Below, in pieces: positions 26,809-37,463 of a DNA stretch of 64,000 bases (within the stretch, counting starts at the first letter, position 1; each line of letters begins with the position of its first letter). The position numbers and the translations under genes are program-made. This DNA is from Sphagnum magellanicum (Eukaryota; Streptophyta; Sphagnopsida; Sphagnales; Sphagnaceae). The notes under the pieces were generated by a model, which made no database searches, was not told the origin of the DNA, and saw only the letters and a program-made list of their open reading frames with translations. Location of the stretch: assembly GCA_021904315.1 (NCBI GenBank), contig CM038915.1, positions 17,546,001 through 17,610,000 on the forward strand. The letters are read 5' to 3'.

Positions 26809-27420
26809 CACTACACCAAAATGTGTTTTAGTTCATTTTGGGTTTCATTAGATTTTGAGTGAATTTGAACATTTTTACCATGGTGAAACTAGTTAATACC
26901 CTAATGAATAGGGACCAGTTATTACGGATAATGAATTGGTCCACTAGTATTTAGTGAAATACAAATTTAGCAAGCCATTTCACTTGTTAGTTAATTAACT
27001 AGGTAACACAAAAGTCAATTAAATTTAAATTATTTAATATTTAATGTAATATTTAATATTATTGATAATTTCATGATTTTCAGCCTATGAATTATTGACA
27101 CATGTCACTATCTATGTTTAAGTACATAGGCCATGTAACTAAGGTATAGCCTCAAGTTAATTGAATAATTTAATTAAAAATAACTTAAAGTAAAAATAAC
27201 ATAAGGTATTTAAAACAACAACATAGAAAAAAACCTATTTATCATAGTAAATTATAATAATGAATTATGTCAATTAGTAATGAACCACGATGTTTACATA
27301 GTGATATTATAATGAAATAACTTTAACCAAGGTGAAATCCTTAAAGTGTAATGAACTTATTTCATTTTTAAGGTCCCATAATGATTTAAGCTAATGAACT
27401 ACACCCCATTTTGTATTTAA
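26809..27420 (+). mobile_element. Possible CACTA end with AATGAA subterminal repeats
   Basis: CACTACACCAAAATGTG at 26809 has the form of a CACTA terminus. It is followed by repeated TAATGAAT/AATGAAC motifs (for example near 26900, 26930, 27262, 27282, 27348 and 27393) of the kind used as subterminal transposase sites. No matching right end was found, so the boundary is only a guess. Confidence 0.3.
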
Positions 27421-27978
27421 TCCACCAATTTCCCCACACCTCATCACAAATGTTGTTATTGACAAGCAAAATTCCAAATCCACAAATACATTGGTTAATT
27501 AAACATGAGAGAACACAATCCTTTACATCTTCAAGTTGGGAAATTTTTTTAAAAAACATAAATGTAAATTTGACCTATTTTGTTGAAGGACAAGCACATC
27601 ACAATGGTATCAAGTATTATGGGTACCATTAATCATGGGATTTGTAAACATTTGAAAGGAATCTATAGTTGTGTTGAAAAGTGTGTTCACACCAGTCAAA
27701 ATTTCTCCATTCCTCCAAGGATATGTACAAATTATAGGAAACAAATTACCAATATTTTATTGCACAAATATAATCATTAACATTGTTGTTAGCTTTTTGG
27801 CCATTAACTCCACACATCATCATCCTGAATAATGGTATTGAAAACAATAGTAATCTTCATCATGGATTCATTCTCCCTAGCCCCCCAAAACTTCATTGCA
27901 TTGTCCTCACTTACTTCATCTTACAAAAAACTTTGAAGATATCATAAATTAAAACAAATATCACAAAACAAACTTGAA

Positions 27979-28068
27979 ACACACACACACACACACACAC
28001 ACAAACAAACAAACAAACAACACCTTCTAGAGTTCTAGAATTGCTTTCACCATAAATAAATAAATAAA
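27979..28068. repeat. Compound microsatellite (AC)n(AAAC)n...(AAAT)n
   Basis: An AC run from about 27979 to 28003 continues as AAAC repeats to 28020. AAAT repeats follow at about 28053-28068. Confidence 0.85.
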
Positions 28069-28704
28069 TCCAACCCATATCAATCTCCAAACACAACACC
28101 AAAAACACAAACACTCACATTTTTATTTATTTATTGCAAAAGTTTGATGTTGCATTTATATTCAACCTTTTGGAATAGTTATTGTCCTATTTTTTTCAAG
28201 TGTCAAAATTACAGATTTAGTTCACATGTGATTTTTCATTCACCTAGTCCTAGTTAAAAGTGGGAGTTATCATCTTATGCTTACTTGTAAATGTAAGATA
28301 CTCCCCTTCATAAGAAGTAGGGGTAAGAATGTCTTTCCTACTCCTACACCTTGTGATTTACATAGGTTTTGTTTTACATTGTGTAAAGTGCAGGGCTTGA
28401 AGACATTCCCAAATGTAAGGTTGGAATTGAATATTGTCTTATGCTATGCTCCTTATTTTGGGAACACCTTCATGTTGAAGTTTTACATTAAACATAAAAT
28501 CTTGATAAGAATTTTTTTAGTGTAATTGAAGGGCATTTTATAACTTGTCATTTTTTCCTCCATGAAAGGTTGGTATTTTGAAAAACATATTATGTCCAAC
28601 ATTATGTTTTTCAAAATGCTTAATTTTATTTTTTTCTTGTGATACCCATTAAGGTAGACTTGCCCATCATCAATCACTTGCCTATGGCCAAACACTCATT
28701 TATA

Positions 28705-29206
28705 TTTTCATCATATGTGTTTCATTTTGATTAATTTAAGATGTTATGAAAGCGCTACCTCAAGCTCTAGAAATCATCTTTGAAATGCAAAGGAAAAAGA
28801 GTAATGAAAAATTAACAAAAAAGAGAAGTAAGCTTTTCGCTTACAAAACACAATTTTTAAATTTTTTCCTCTCTTTGGACCCCTTTCCTATTTTCAAGCC
28901 TCATAACTTTCTTATTTCTTATTCATTTTAAACAATTTAAAATGTTATAAGAGTGCCACCTGAAGTTCTACAAAACATCTTTGAATTCTAATAGCAAGAC
29001 AACATACAAGGAATTTTTTTGGGTGTTTGGGAACCAACCTTTGTAATATTTGGTGATTTGTTTTTTTGAGTTTTTGACCCCCTTTACTTGGGGGGCTTGG
29101 AACTTTCTCATTTCAAATCCATTTTTTCAATTGTTACTATGTCAAATGTGCCAAGAGGAGGGGTTCAAGTTTTGTTTGGACACCATAACAACTGACCCCT
29201 CCCCTT
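28705..29206 (+). repeat. ~190 bp tandem module, stand-alone copy
   Basis: Three diverged units follow each other, roughly from 28705, 28878 and 29067. They share CTCATAACTTTCTTATTTC/TTCATTTTAAACAATTTAA-type text and GACCCCT starts. The same module sits inside three CACTA-like elements, at 20164-20480, 55357-55670 and 59713-60032. Here I could not find flanking terminal repeats, so this may be a fragment of another such element. Confidence 0.65.
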
Positions 29207-30170
29207 GGATTCAGCCTACCTTGAGTGTTTAAATGTTCAGTCATGAGCATAGATCCACGCAAAAAAATTCTATCAATTGATGGATTTTGAACGTGCATCA
29301 ATTTGACAAGTTGCTTGGAAGGGTTATCATGATTTCTTCTTGTTTGATTTGCGTACAGGGGACGGAACTAACGATTGTAAATACATTTCATTGTCCTAAG
29401 AACTTCATGAATGACATCTAATCTTTGGTTGGTAGGTGGGGTGTGTGTGGGGAAGGCCAAGACTTGAAGATTTTTTGGGGTTTTATTGCTTCATATTTTT
29501 TCAATAATGTTCCAAGTGGTGTTCACAATGTATTCCCAATTTGTTTTTGGTGTATTTTTTACATTTTCCCCATATGCTTTGCCAAATGTTCATTTATTTT
29601 GTTCCCATAGTTCTCAATCTATTATCTCATTTTCTTTGCCCTATTTTCCTTATGTTGTTCTTAAAGTTCCCATGACTCCCCATAATGTTCCCAATATCCA
29701 ATAATCTTTGCCGAAAGTCCTATTGTAACGTAGATAACTGAGCCAAAATGGAGAGGCTAGTATGTAAAGTATACTTTAAATGTTTTCAAACTTTGGAGAT
29801 TTCTTCCTTGCGAGGGTGCAAGCATGGAAACATGTTTTTTGTGGTGGGCCAATCAACAAGGCCCATCACAAGAAGAAGGTTTCAATCTTGGGACTCTTGA
29901 TTATTCTTTCCCATGGCCATCTCATTTGCATAAGGTGGTGGCTTGATATTTGAAAGTTATGGCTACTTTTATCAAACCTTTTGGAGTTTGTGAATCTTCT
30001 TGATGGCTGTTTTGGAGGAAGAAGGTGGTGAAAGTTGATATCATTTCTTTTCTCCATGTTTATGCAATGTTTACCCATGTAATGTCCATGCAACAGCCTC
30101 TATACCCATGTTGTTTCTTTTGCATTACAACAAATTATTTGCTTTGCTACTTTCCAACTTTATGTCGTTT
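29207..30170. other. Spacer with TGTTCCC-like short repeats
   Basis: T-rich text at 29480-29700 repeats loose variants of AATGTTCCCAA and TTTGCC. No gene motif was found. Confidence 0.35.
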
Positions 30171-31812
30171 GAGTTAGGTCAATATCAGTGCATGGTTTCT
30201 ATAAATGGCCAACCCGTTGGGTTTCTTAATATGATATTCATTTGTTTGTTGCACCTGTAACTTGATGTAATTACACAATTACTTAGGTAATTATTTAAAG
30301 GGGTAAGTTGAGTGGTAAGATTCCATAATTTGGTCATGGTGCATTGACTTATGTCATGTGCACCATGTGATATTGTTTCCTTGTGATTAATTGTGGAATC
30401 ACATGGGGAACCATGCAATTTTGTTCCCTTTTGATTATTTGGGGAACCATGTGGTGGATAAGCTTTAAGAAGTTTCTTGACTAGTTTCCTTTTGGTTAGT
30501 ATATAAGGGGGTGTTTGTGACCTTGAGAAACACTTTCACTTGTATAAAGTTATGATATGAATGCAAAGTTTGTGAGAATTGAAGTTTTGATTTTGAAAGG
30601 TTTTTGATTTTGAATGGTTTTGGTGTTATTTGTGTTTAGTTCAAGGTAGGAGAATGGTGAGGCTTGCATAGCCAATAGAAGGGTGAGAGAATAATTTTGC
30701 AACCAAAAACATAGATTTCATAGCTATGTAGTAATCATATATAGTTTCGGTCCTAAACCCGTTCGTGTTGTACATATTTTTGGTTTCGTTGTCGAGACAT
30801 GAATCTATGTTAATTGTGTTGTGAAATTGTGTCGTTGAATTGTGTTGTGCAATTTAATTGTGTTGTGGAATTGTGTTGTTGAAAATTTGGTGGGAAGAAG
30901 GAAAGAAAAGAAAAGAACAAACTGTTTGTTTTGTTTTATAACAAAGAATGCAAAACAATTTGTTTATCCTCGAATCATGGATGGAAGTGGCCACATGGGT
31001 GGAGGAGATTCAACTTGTGGCAATGGAGATTACAAAAAGCAAGCCATGTTGAGTTGGGTGCACGATTCAACGCGTGAAGCAGCATCATGAAGACCATAAA
31101 CACGAGTCATTTTGTTTGACTCCAAGCTTGCTTTTGGATATTACTTGTAATCCTAGGCATGAACTAGAGTTGAATTTGTGGGAATCTAAGAAGATTCGTA
31201 AAAAAAAGTTGCAGGCAAGAAAGGGAAAGAAGATGGCACGTGTTAAGCCATATGAGAAAATGTAAATAAAAGTTTATAAAGTACGTGCCTTGAAGTCCTC
31301 AGTGAAACAAGAAGTAGCACGACTTCTATATGAACGAGTCTTTACTCGATTTGGGACACCACTTGAAATTGTTTCTGATAATGGTCCCCAATTTTTGAGT
31401 GAGGTTATGAAAAAATTGTTAGCACGCCTTGCAATGAAACATAGGTTTACCACCATGTATAAGCCTAGCAGTAATGGCCTAGTAGAAAAGACCAGTAGGA
31501 CATTGTGTTCCATGTTGGCAAAAGAGGCCAAGGTTCATGTGAACATTTGTGATTAAGATTTCAAGATCCACCATGTTATGTGTGTTTACAACACCACATA
31601 CAAAATTGCCACATGGTATTCACCTTTTCGTTTAACTTATGGGATGGAAGCGCTTTTAACCATTGAGTTGGAAGTGATGATTTTACACACTGCCACAACG
31701 ATGAGACTTCCTTGGGAAGGGTGAGAGAATAATTTTGCAACCAAAAACATAGATTTCATAGCTATTTAGTAATCATACATAGTTTCAGTCTTAAACCCGT
31801 TTGTGTTGTACA
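30170..31812 (+). mobile_element. Ty3/gypsy LTR retrotransposon remnant
   Basis: An LTR-like block (start unclear, near 30170) contains a TATATAAGG promoter-like box near 30500 and ends GTTGTACA at 30774. The last ~95 bases of that block recur at about 31717-31812, also ending GTTGTACA, so parts of both LTRs flank the element. Between them, about 31290-31700, lies the C-terminal part of an integrase core with FGTPLEIVSDNGPQF and YKPSSNGLVEKTSRTL, a pattern typical of plant Ty3/gypsy elements. Most of the internal region is missing. It is a broken, old copy. Confidence 0.75.
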
Positions 31813-32340
31813 GGGACACTGATCATTAAACACTATTCTATTTTAACATAAAGGAGTTGTTTACATTTTTGTAGTGGAGATGCTCTCAAGGGACTAAAAA
31901 GAGGTAGAAAAGGCCTTATGAAAACCCTTATGCAGGGCTTTTACCCCTTGGACACTAATCTGTCCATAGTTCATAGAATGTAATGCCCTGGGTTTAGTAA
32001 TTGCCCTACACTTTTCTTTCTTCTTTCACTATTTTGGTGTGCATATTTCTTGTCTTTTCAAACAAATTGACACATTTGTGAACATCATCAAAACACCATT
32101 TGTTTTCATTTTTTGTTTTCAATGTAATTCAAAGAAGACAAATATGTCTTGAACCTAATTTAACTGTGTCTAAATCATCAAATATGAATTAACACCTAGT
32201 GAATTAACATAAAAAATTATACATCCATTTACAAACATGAACCACATACATTTAGACCATAATTTCCAACAACCCAAGCTATGACACATGCCCACCATTG
32301 AAATTAATCAATCAAATAATACATGTACCAATATGGAAAA
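31813..32340. other. Spacer, no gene
   Basis: AT-rich text with no recognised repeat or gene. Confidence 0.35.
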
Positions 32341-32354
32341 TATAGAATCTATTT

Positions 32355-34300
32355 ATGAAATTATATACTCACCCACTTCGATTTAAAAATTCATTAAAAA
32401 AATATAATTTAAATAAATTACAAATTTTTGCATTCAAATCATTCACACAAAGTAATTCCATTAAACAAATATTGCAATATGTAAGAGGTGTTGCAAGAAC
32501 AAAAAAAACACAAATCATCAAAGCCATCCAAGATTTTTTTATGAAAACAAAGAATGAACAAAAACTTTGCATTTTAGCATATAATGCAAATGCATCATCA
32601 TTGGTATGTGAGAAATCTACATTCGTCCTAATAATATCATATTAACAAAACAAATGCGATAAAACAAAGACATTCAATATGCATCTGTTTTAGAAAATTT
32701 TAGAACCAACAAAATTTCTAATTCAAACTTTGAATGATTTAAAACATGATTCCTTTCCAATCTGAAAATATATTTAGTTGAATATCCATGGAAGATAGCA
32801 ACCTTCATAGTTCCTTGGAATGAATTACACAATTCCATTAATCAACACATGATAAAAATGAATTCACAAGCATTAAAACAAAAATGTTACATAATTTTAG
32901 CTACTAATACTTACAAAAAAACATTTGATACGTAATGACATTTAATACATCATAAGGCAAACAATGCCAACAAGTAAAACTCAAAGTTCAGTACCATTTT
33001 AAAAAAATTATAAAAGAATGAAAGTTATAATCATCAAAAATTTATATCCAAAAAGAGGAATTGTTAATGGAACAATTGGTTATGTCCAAAACATTACACT
33101 CACAAAATTGCATTGGATTCAATATGATGAATTGATGCACCCACCCATTAATGTTTTTATTGATTTTAATGAAGTCATACAATATCATGAAATTTTACAA
33201 GACATAACTCTCGAAGGTCTATCAAAAAATGTGATACTAATAGCACCCATAATTAAAAATTTCCAATATCATCATTTCGTACAAGAATCAAACAACTTCA
33301 AAACTTTTAATATTAGTTGATATCAACTACCGTTTGCACCAACTTTTTATTTGATTGACTTTAAAGTGCAAGGGCAAACATTTGAACATTTCATCATAGA
33401 CCTTCGCTAACCACCTAACAATGTGCAACTTAATATGCATAACACATATGTAACATTATCACGTCTATGTTTTTTAAATGGGTTTGTGATTTTACGAAAT
33501 ATCACTATTCAAGACATACGTAAAGTTAATTTCGAAATAGGTCATTAGAAATGACATCTATAGTGAAATAAAAAATTGAACAAATGAACAAACCCAGATG
33601 TCATAATGAAAACAAACAAATGCAACATGAAATTTATAAAAATAAAATTGACAACATTATTGAAAGAGATGATGATTCAAATAATGTCACAATTGATGAT
33701 GCCATACATTATTGGCATGAAGGATTTCAATTAATAAAAGAAGATGAAAACAAACTTTTTAATCCACATGGATGGTTAATTGACCAACATTTGGGAACAT
33801 CTATGCAAATTTGTATATAAATAAACTTAAATGCATAGGATATGAACAACACACCTATGCAGTCATTGGAACAATAAACAAAATTGTAAAAAATTCCCTT
33901 CGACACCTTTTTATCAATAACAATCACCAAATCTTAATCAAAATACACATTTCCATGCCTAATTCACATTGTGCAATGTATGATTAAAAAAAACCATTGA
34001 CCAAAACACTACCTAATGATATTATACAATTATTAAAAAATTTGACAAACGTTGAATGTTCATTATATAAATATGCAAATGTCATGTAGCAAACAGATAG
34101 TTCATCATGTGGTCTTTTTGCAATAGCATACGCAATAAATATAACATGTGGGATTGATCCAAAAAAATCTGAATATATTTGATCACAAATGCAATTACAT
34201 TTACAAAATAACATGAATGGAAAAATATATTATTTCTTTCCCAAAATACCAAAACCAAAATCTGAACATTAACCTTGTCAAATTGATATCATCTTAGTAA
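32355..34300 (+). mobile_element. PIF1-type helicase plus Ulp1-like protease remnant
   Basis: About 32410-32640 resembles the N-terminal part of a PIF1-family helicase (NLNKLQIFAFK, then the nucleotide-binding region and IKAIQDFF). About 33018-33560 is its C-terminal part (KNLYPKRGIVNGTIGYV, HPPINVFIDFNE, IDFKVQGQTFEH and TYVTLSRL). This is typical of helicases carried by Helitrons and related large elements. Downstream, about 33690-34260 resembles a Ulp1/C48 cysteine protease: QTDSSSCGLFAIAYAINI holds the Cys-Gly catalytic motif. Several breaks are visible and no replication-initiator domain or termini were identified. It is a dead fragment. A Helitron is the first guess; another large DNA element cannot be ruled out. 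Confidence 0.62.
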
Positions 34301-34363
34301 TATTTTATAAGCAATAAGAAGCCATCACCCTGCACCCAACCCCTTCCTACATACTGCCAGAAA

Positions 34364-34813
34364 CATCCCAAAGCAGTCAGCACAACCTCAAGTTGGGAAA
34401 ACATTAAAGTTGTGTAAGAATACTTATTTTGAAGGTACATAACATGCCAAAGCAGTCAGCACAACCTCAAGTTGGGAAAACATTAAAGTTGTGTAAGAAT
34501 AATTATTTTGAAGGCACATGACATGCCAAACCGGTCAACACAACCTCAAGTTGGGAAAACATTAAAGTTGTGTAAGAATATTTATTTTGAAGGTACATAA
34601 CATACCAAAAAAGTCAGCACACTCTCAAGTTGGGAAAACATTAAAGTTGTGTACGAATAATTATTTTGAAGGTACATAACATGCCAAAGCGGTCACCACA
34701 ACCTCAAGTTGGGAAAACATGAAAGTTGTGTAAGAATAATTATTTTGAAGGTACATAACATGCGAAAAAAGCCAGCACACCCTCAAGTTGGGAAAACATT
34801 AAAGTTGTGTAAA
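34364..34813. repeat. 79 bp minisatellite, about 5.7 copies
   Basis: The motif around AAGCAGTCAGCACAACC recurs at exactly 79 bp spacing (GTCAG at 34376, 34455, 34534, 34613, 34692 and 34771). Each is followed by CTCAAGTTGGGAAAACATTA, AAGTTGTGTAAGAAT and TATTTTGAAGG. Units differ at a few sites each, and variation is clustered in the AGCAGTCAG part. The last unit is cut short. Confidence 0.93.
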
Positions 34814-35293
34814 ATAATGCAGCAACTTGTACAGGCATTACCCACACCCCAGACTCTAACAGTACACTAGACAGATGTCAGCAAGCCGGCACGAACTTCT
34901 TTGGAGGACAGTAAATCATTAATGGCTCCTTATTGCAGACGGTACAAAACTACCCTCTACTTCCTCTTTTCCCTGACTGCCCAACTAGGGCATATCTTCG
35001 TGGTGTCCAAACACACATTAGTGCCAAGGTACTACACGGTATATGAACGTTCTCCAACAAGACAGGCTTGCTGAAATCAGCTTGGTGTCTTGCTTGGTGG
35101 CTCACTTACCTGACTACTTGGAAGAGAGGTGTTGGGCCAAATTGTATGGAAAACGAGGAAAATTTTGGCCTTGAGTGATGCTGAATGGCATTGTGAATTG
35201 AAAGGCTAGCATCAGCCCCATCATGTCTGTCTTACAGCCAAGAATCCTGCAATGCATGACTTTGTCCGGGGGAGAAACAAAAGCCCCACAAGT

Positions 35294-35325
<32 letters not shown>

Positions 35326-36990
35326 GTTTTAAATTGTGTTTGGTGTGAAGAGTGGATTGTTCATTGTTCACTTTCCTTTTGGAAAATTTGAATTTTCTGT
35401 AATTATTTAAAGATTAACATTGATAATTTATTAAATAATGCATGTTTATAATTTAAAAATGATTTGATGAACCATCATTAATTAATCATTATTTTAATTA
35501 ATGTGCATGACTCCAAGTTGATGCCTCATTTCAAAAATTTCAAATCATTTTTTGTTGCTTGTACAAATATCTTATGTCTCATACTTAGATAAAATTAGTA
35601 TCTTTGAGTTTAAATTTAGCATTTCTTCAACTAAAATAATTTTTAACTCTAGGAGACCTTGCTCGACAATGCAAAGGTACCAATATAAGTTTTGGTTATG
35701 GTTTTGGTTCATAATCAATACACTTGTGTGTATTGCTCCTATGTGTGCAAGATACACACCTCAAAAGAAAGTTGGTATGTGAAATTATTTTGTCCCATTT
35801 TGAAATGAACCAAATTGTTATTGGAGGAGCATTATGGGATGTTAAAAATACTAATGTTTTAGTAAGTGAAAACTAAATCTCGTATTCTAAAATCAATGGA
35901 AGTGAAAATAAATTCATGGACAATCTATATGATCATGTATTATTAATGTTTGATAACTAATTACTTTTTAAACAATTTATTTATTGTCATTGGTAGTGTG
36001 AAACAACGTGGAGCCCAAGTTGTTTTATTAAAAAAAGTAAACCTTGTGCCAGATTCTTTACCTCACTCTAATTCACCTCAAAACTGGGAAGGAAAAAATA
36101 ATTTAAACTATAAATTATGATTTATATAATTTATTTAATTAATTAAAAAAGAAAAAAGAAAAAAGAAAAAGAGAATCCCATAGAAGCAAGCCACACTATG
36201 GAATCTGGTTATATTTTATGGGATATATGTAGATGGGCTCTTGGAAAGAGTTATTGGAAGGAACACTCAAACCCAAATACTGAAACTAATGAAGAAATAA
36301 GTGAATAATATGCCATGTAAGCATATGATTGCGTTGTTTTTCTCTAAGGTTCTGGATGCTCATTACCATTTGGCAATGAAGATATGAAGCTTAAATGAAA
36401 AGAAAGGAGCCAATCACATCCCACCGCAATCCTTCTCAATAAATGAAAGATAAAAGCACAGAGAAGTTGCATGTTGTTAGGTGAAAATGAGTTACACTTA
36501 GTATATATAACAATTTGTCAACATAGAGTTGCTGTCCTTCAAGACTTAACAAGCAAGGTCCAAGCAAGTGGATTGAAAAGCTCAAAGGAGTAATAATATT
36601 GACATAGTACAATAGCATTTTACACTGAGATTTAATAAAATTTCCTTACTTTGAGGATAGTGGGTGAAAGGAGGCCCAAAGACAGGGTGACTATTTGGGT
36701 GGATTGAATTATGGAAGCTGGGAATATCTAGCCAAAAGTAGAATAAAATAATCAAAGTTAAAATGTTAAATGCTCAAAGGATTGAAAAATGGAAAAAAAG
36801 AAAGATTGCAAAAGAATTAGAATCCAAAAGGATTAATGAAGTAGCCAAGTTTTGATGCCCAACTAGATCTACCCACTTTAACACATTTTGTCCCCATTAG
36901 GCTACAATGTAGCTCTTTTGTCCTCATGTAAATAATCATCCTCTTACAATAAGGTTTTATGGGAAACCTCAAGAGGAGGAACCCACCAAG
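34814..36990. other. Spacer upstream of the receptor kinase
   Basis: The part at 34820-35290 is richer in G+C and non-repetitive in look. It is followed by a G run, then AT-rich text. A ~45 bp segment at about 35980-36020 is shared with 15110-15150. No gene is supported. Confidence 0.4.
35294..35323 (+). repeat. (G)30 tract
   Basis: Thirty consecutive G. It may form a G-quadruplex or be partly a sequencing or assembly artefact. A minus-strand frame across it gives a false poly-Pro protein. Confidence 0.85.
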
Positions 36991-37129
36991 GAAGGACCGC
37001 CGATGTCTTCGTGAGCCGGAAGCGGTCGTGGAGGCGGTTCCAGTACAGTGACCCTCACTCGGTATCAACCTGCCGTACGAATACGCGGCTGGATTGCCAC
37101 GCTATCCTTTGATATATGTAAACCGTCGG

Positions 37130-37137
37130 TATATAAG
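37130..37137 (+). promoter_or_regulatory. Likely TATA box of the receptor kinase
   Basis: TATATAAG lies 327 bases before the start codon, within a stretch (36990-37320) of higher G+C than the surroundings. This would give a 5' UTR of about 300 bases. The assignment is by position and motif only. Confidence 0.5.
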
Positions 37138-37463
37138 CTGCCCATGTCAGCAAACAATCGGTAGGGGGGAGGGAAGGGGAATTAGAGACGAAGAAGAACT
37201 GCAAACATCTATATATCACATAAGGGTGAACTTGAGTTGCTTCAATTTGTGGTGCAGTGTACAGCGCCTCTTGAGACGAGCCTAGTTTGAAGGACCTGAT
37301 CCTGTTATTATAATCGAGCTCATGTTGTGTAGCCGATCGTTAGATTACTGATTTTGTCTCACTGACTGACTGACTTAATTACTTCTACTAGATACCCAGC
37401 TCTTTGGAATTTTGGCTCTTCGAAAAGAGGAAAAGAAAAAAAAGGGGGATTTAATCGAGAACC

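Larger units (their letters stand above)
22889..28704. other. Repeat-derived spacer, no gene
   Basis: The stretch is long and AT-rich, with open frames up to 88 codons but no motif. It holds a TA run near 23148-23165, a G tract at 24110, a repeat shared between 23843 and 28367, a possible lone CACTA end at 26809, and simple repeats at 27979. A frame at 25102-25302 (minus) has a balanced composition, but I could not assign it. Confidence 0.4.

Noticed and set aside
27979-28020. Regularly spaced repeats as a CRISPR-like array
   Set aside because: AC and AAAC microsatellites without spacers.
30842-31265. Two overlapping short frames upstream of the integrase fragment
   Set aside because: They are inside the Ty3/gypsy remnant and show no recognisable domain.
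34364-34813. 79 bp repeat as a CRISPR-like or gene-coding array
   Set aside because: Units are contiguous with no unique spacers and contain stops in all frames examined.
35114-35371. Poly-Pro protein on the minus strand
   Set aside because: It is created by the G30 run; no other coding signal.
36817-37285. Small frames on both strands just before the receptor kinase
   Set aside because: They lie in the likely promoter and 5' UTR and have no motif or independent splice signals.
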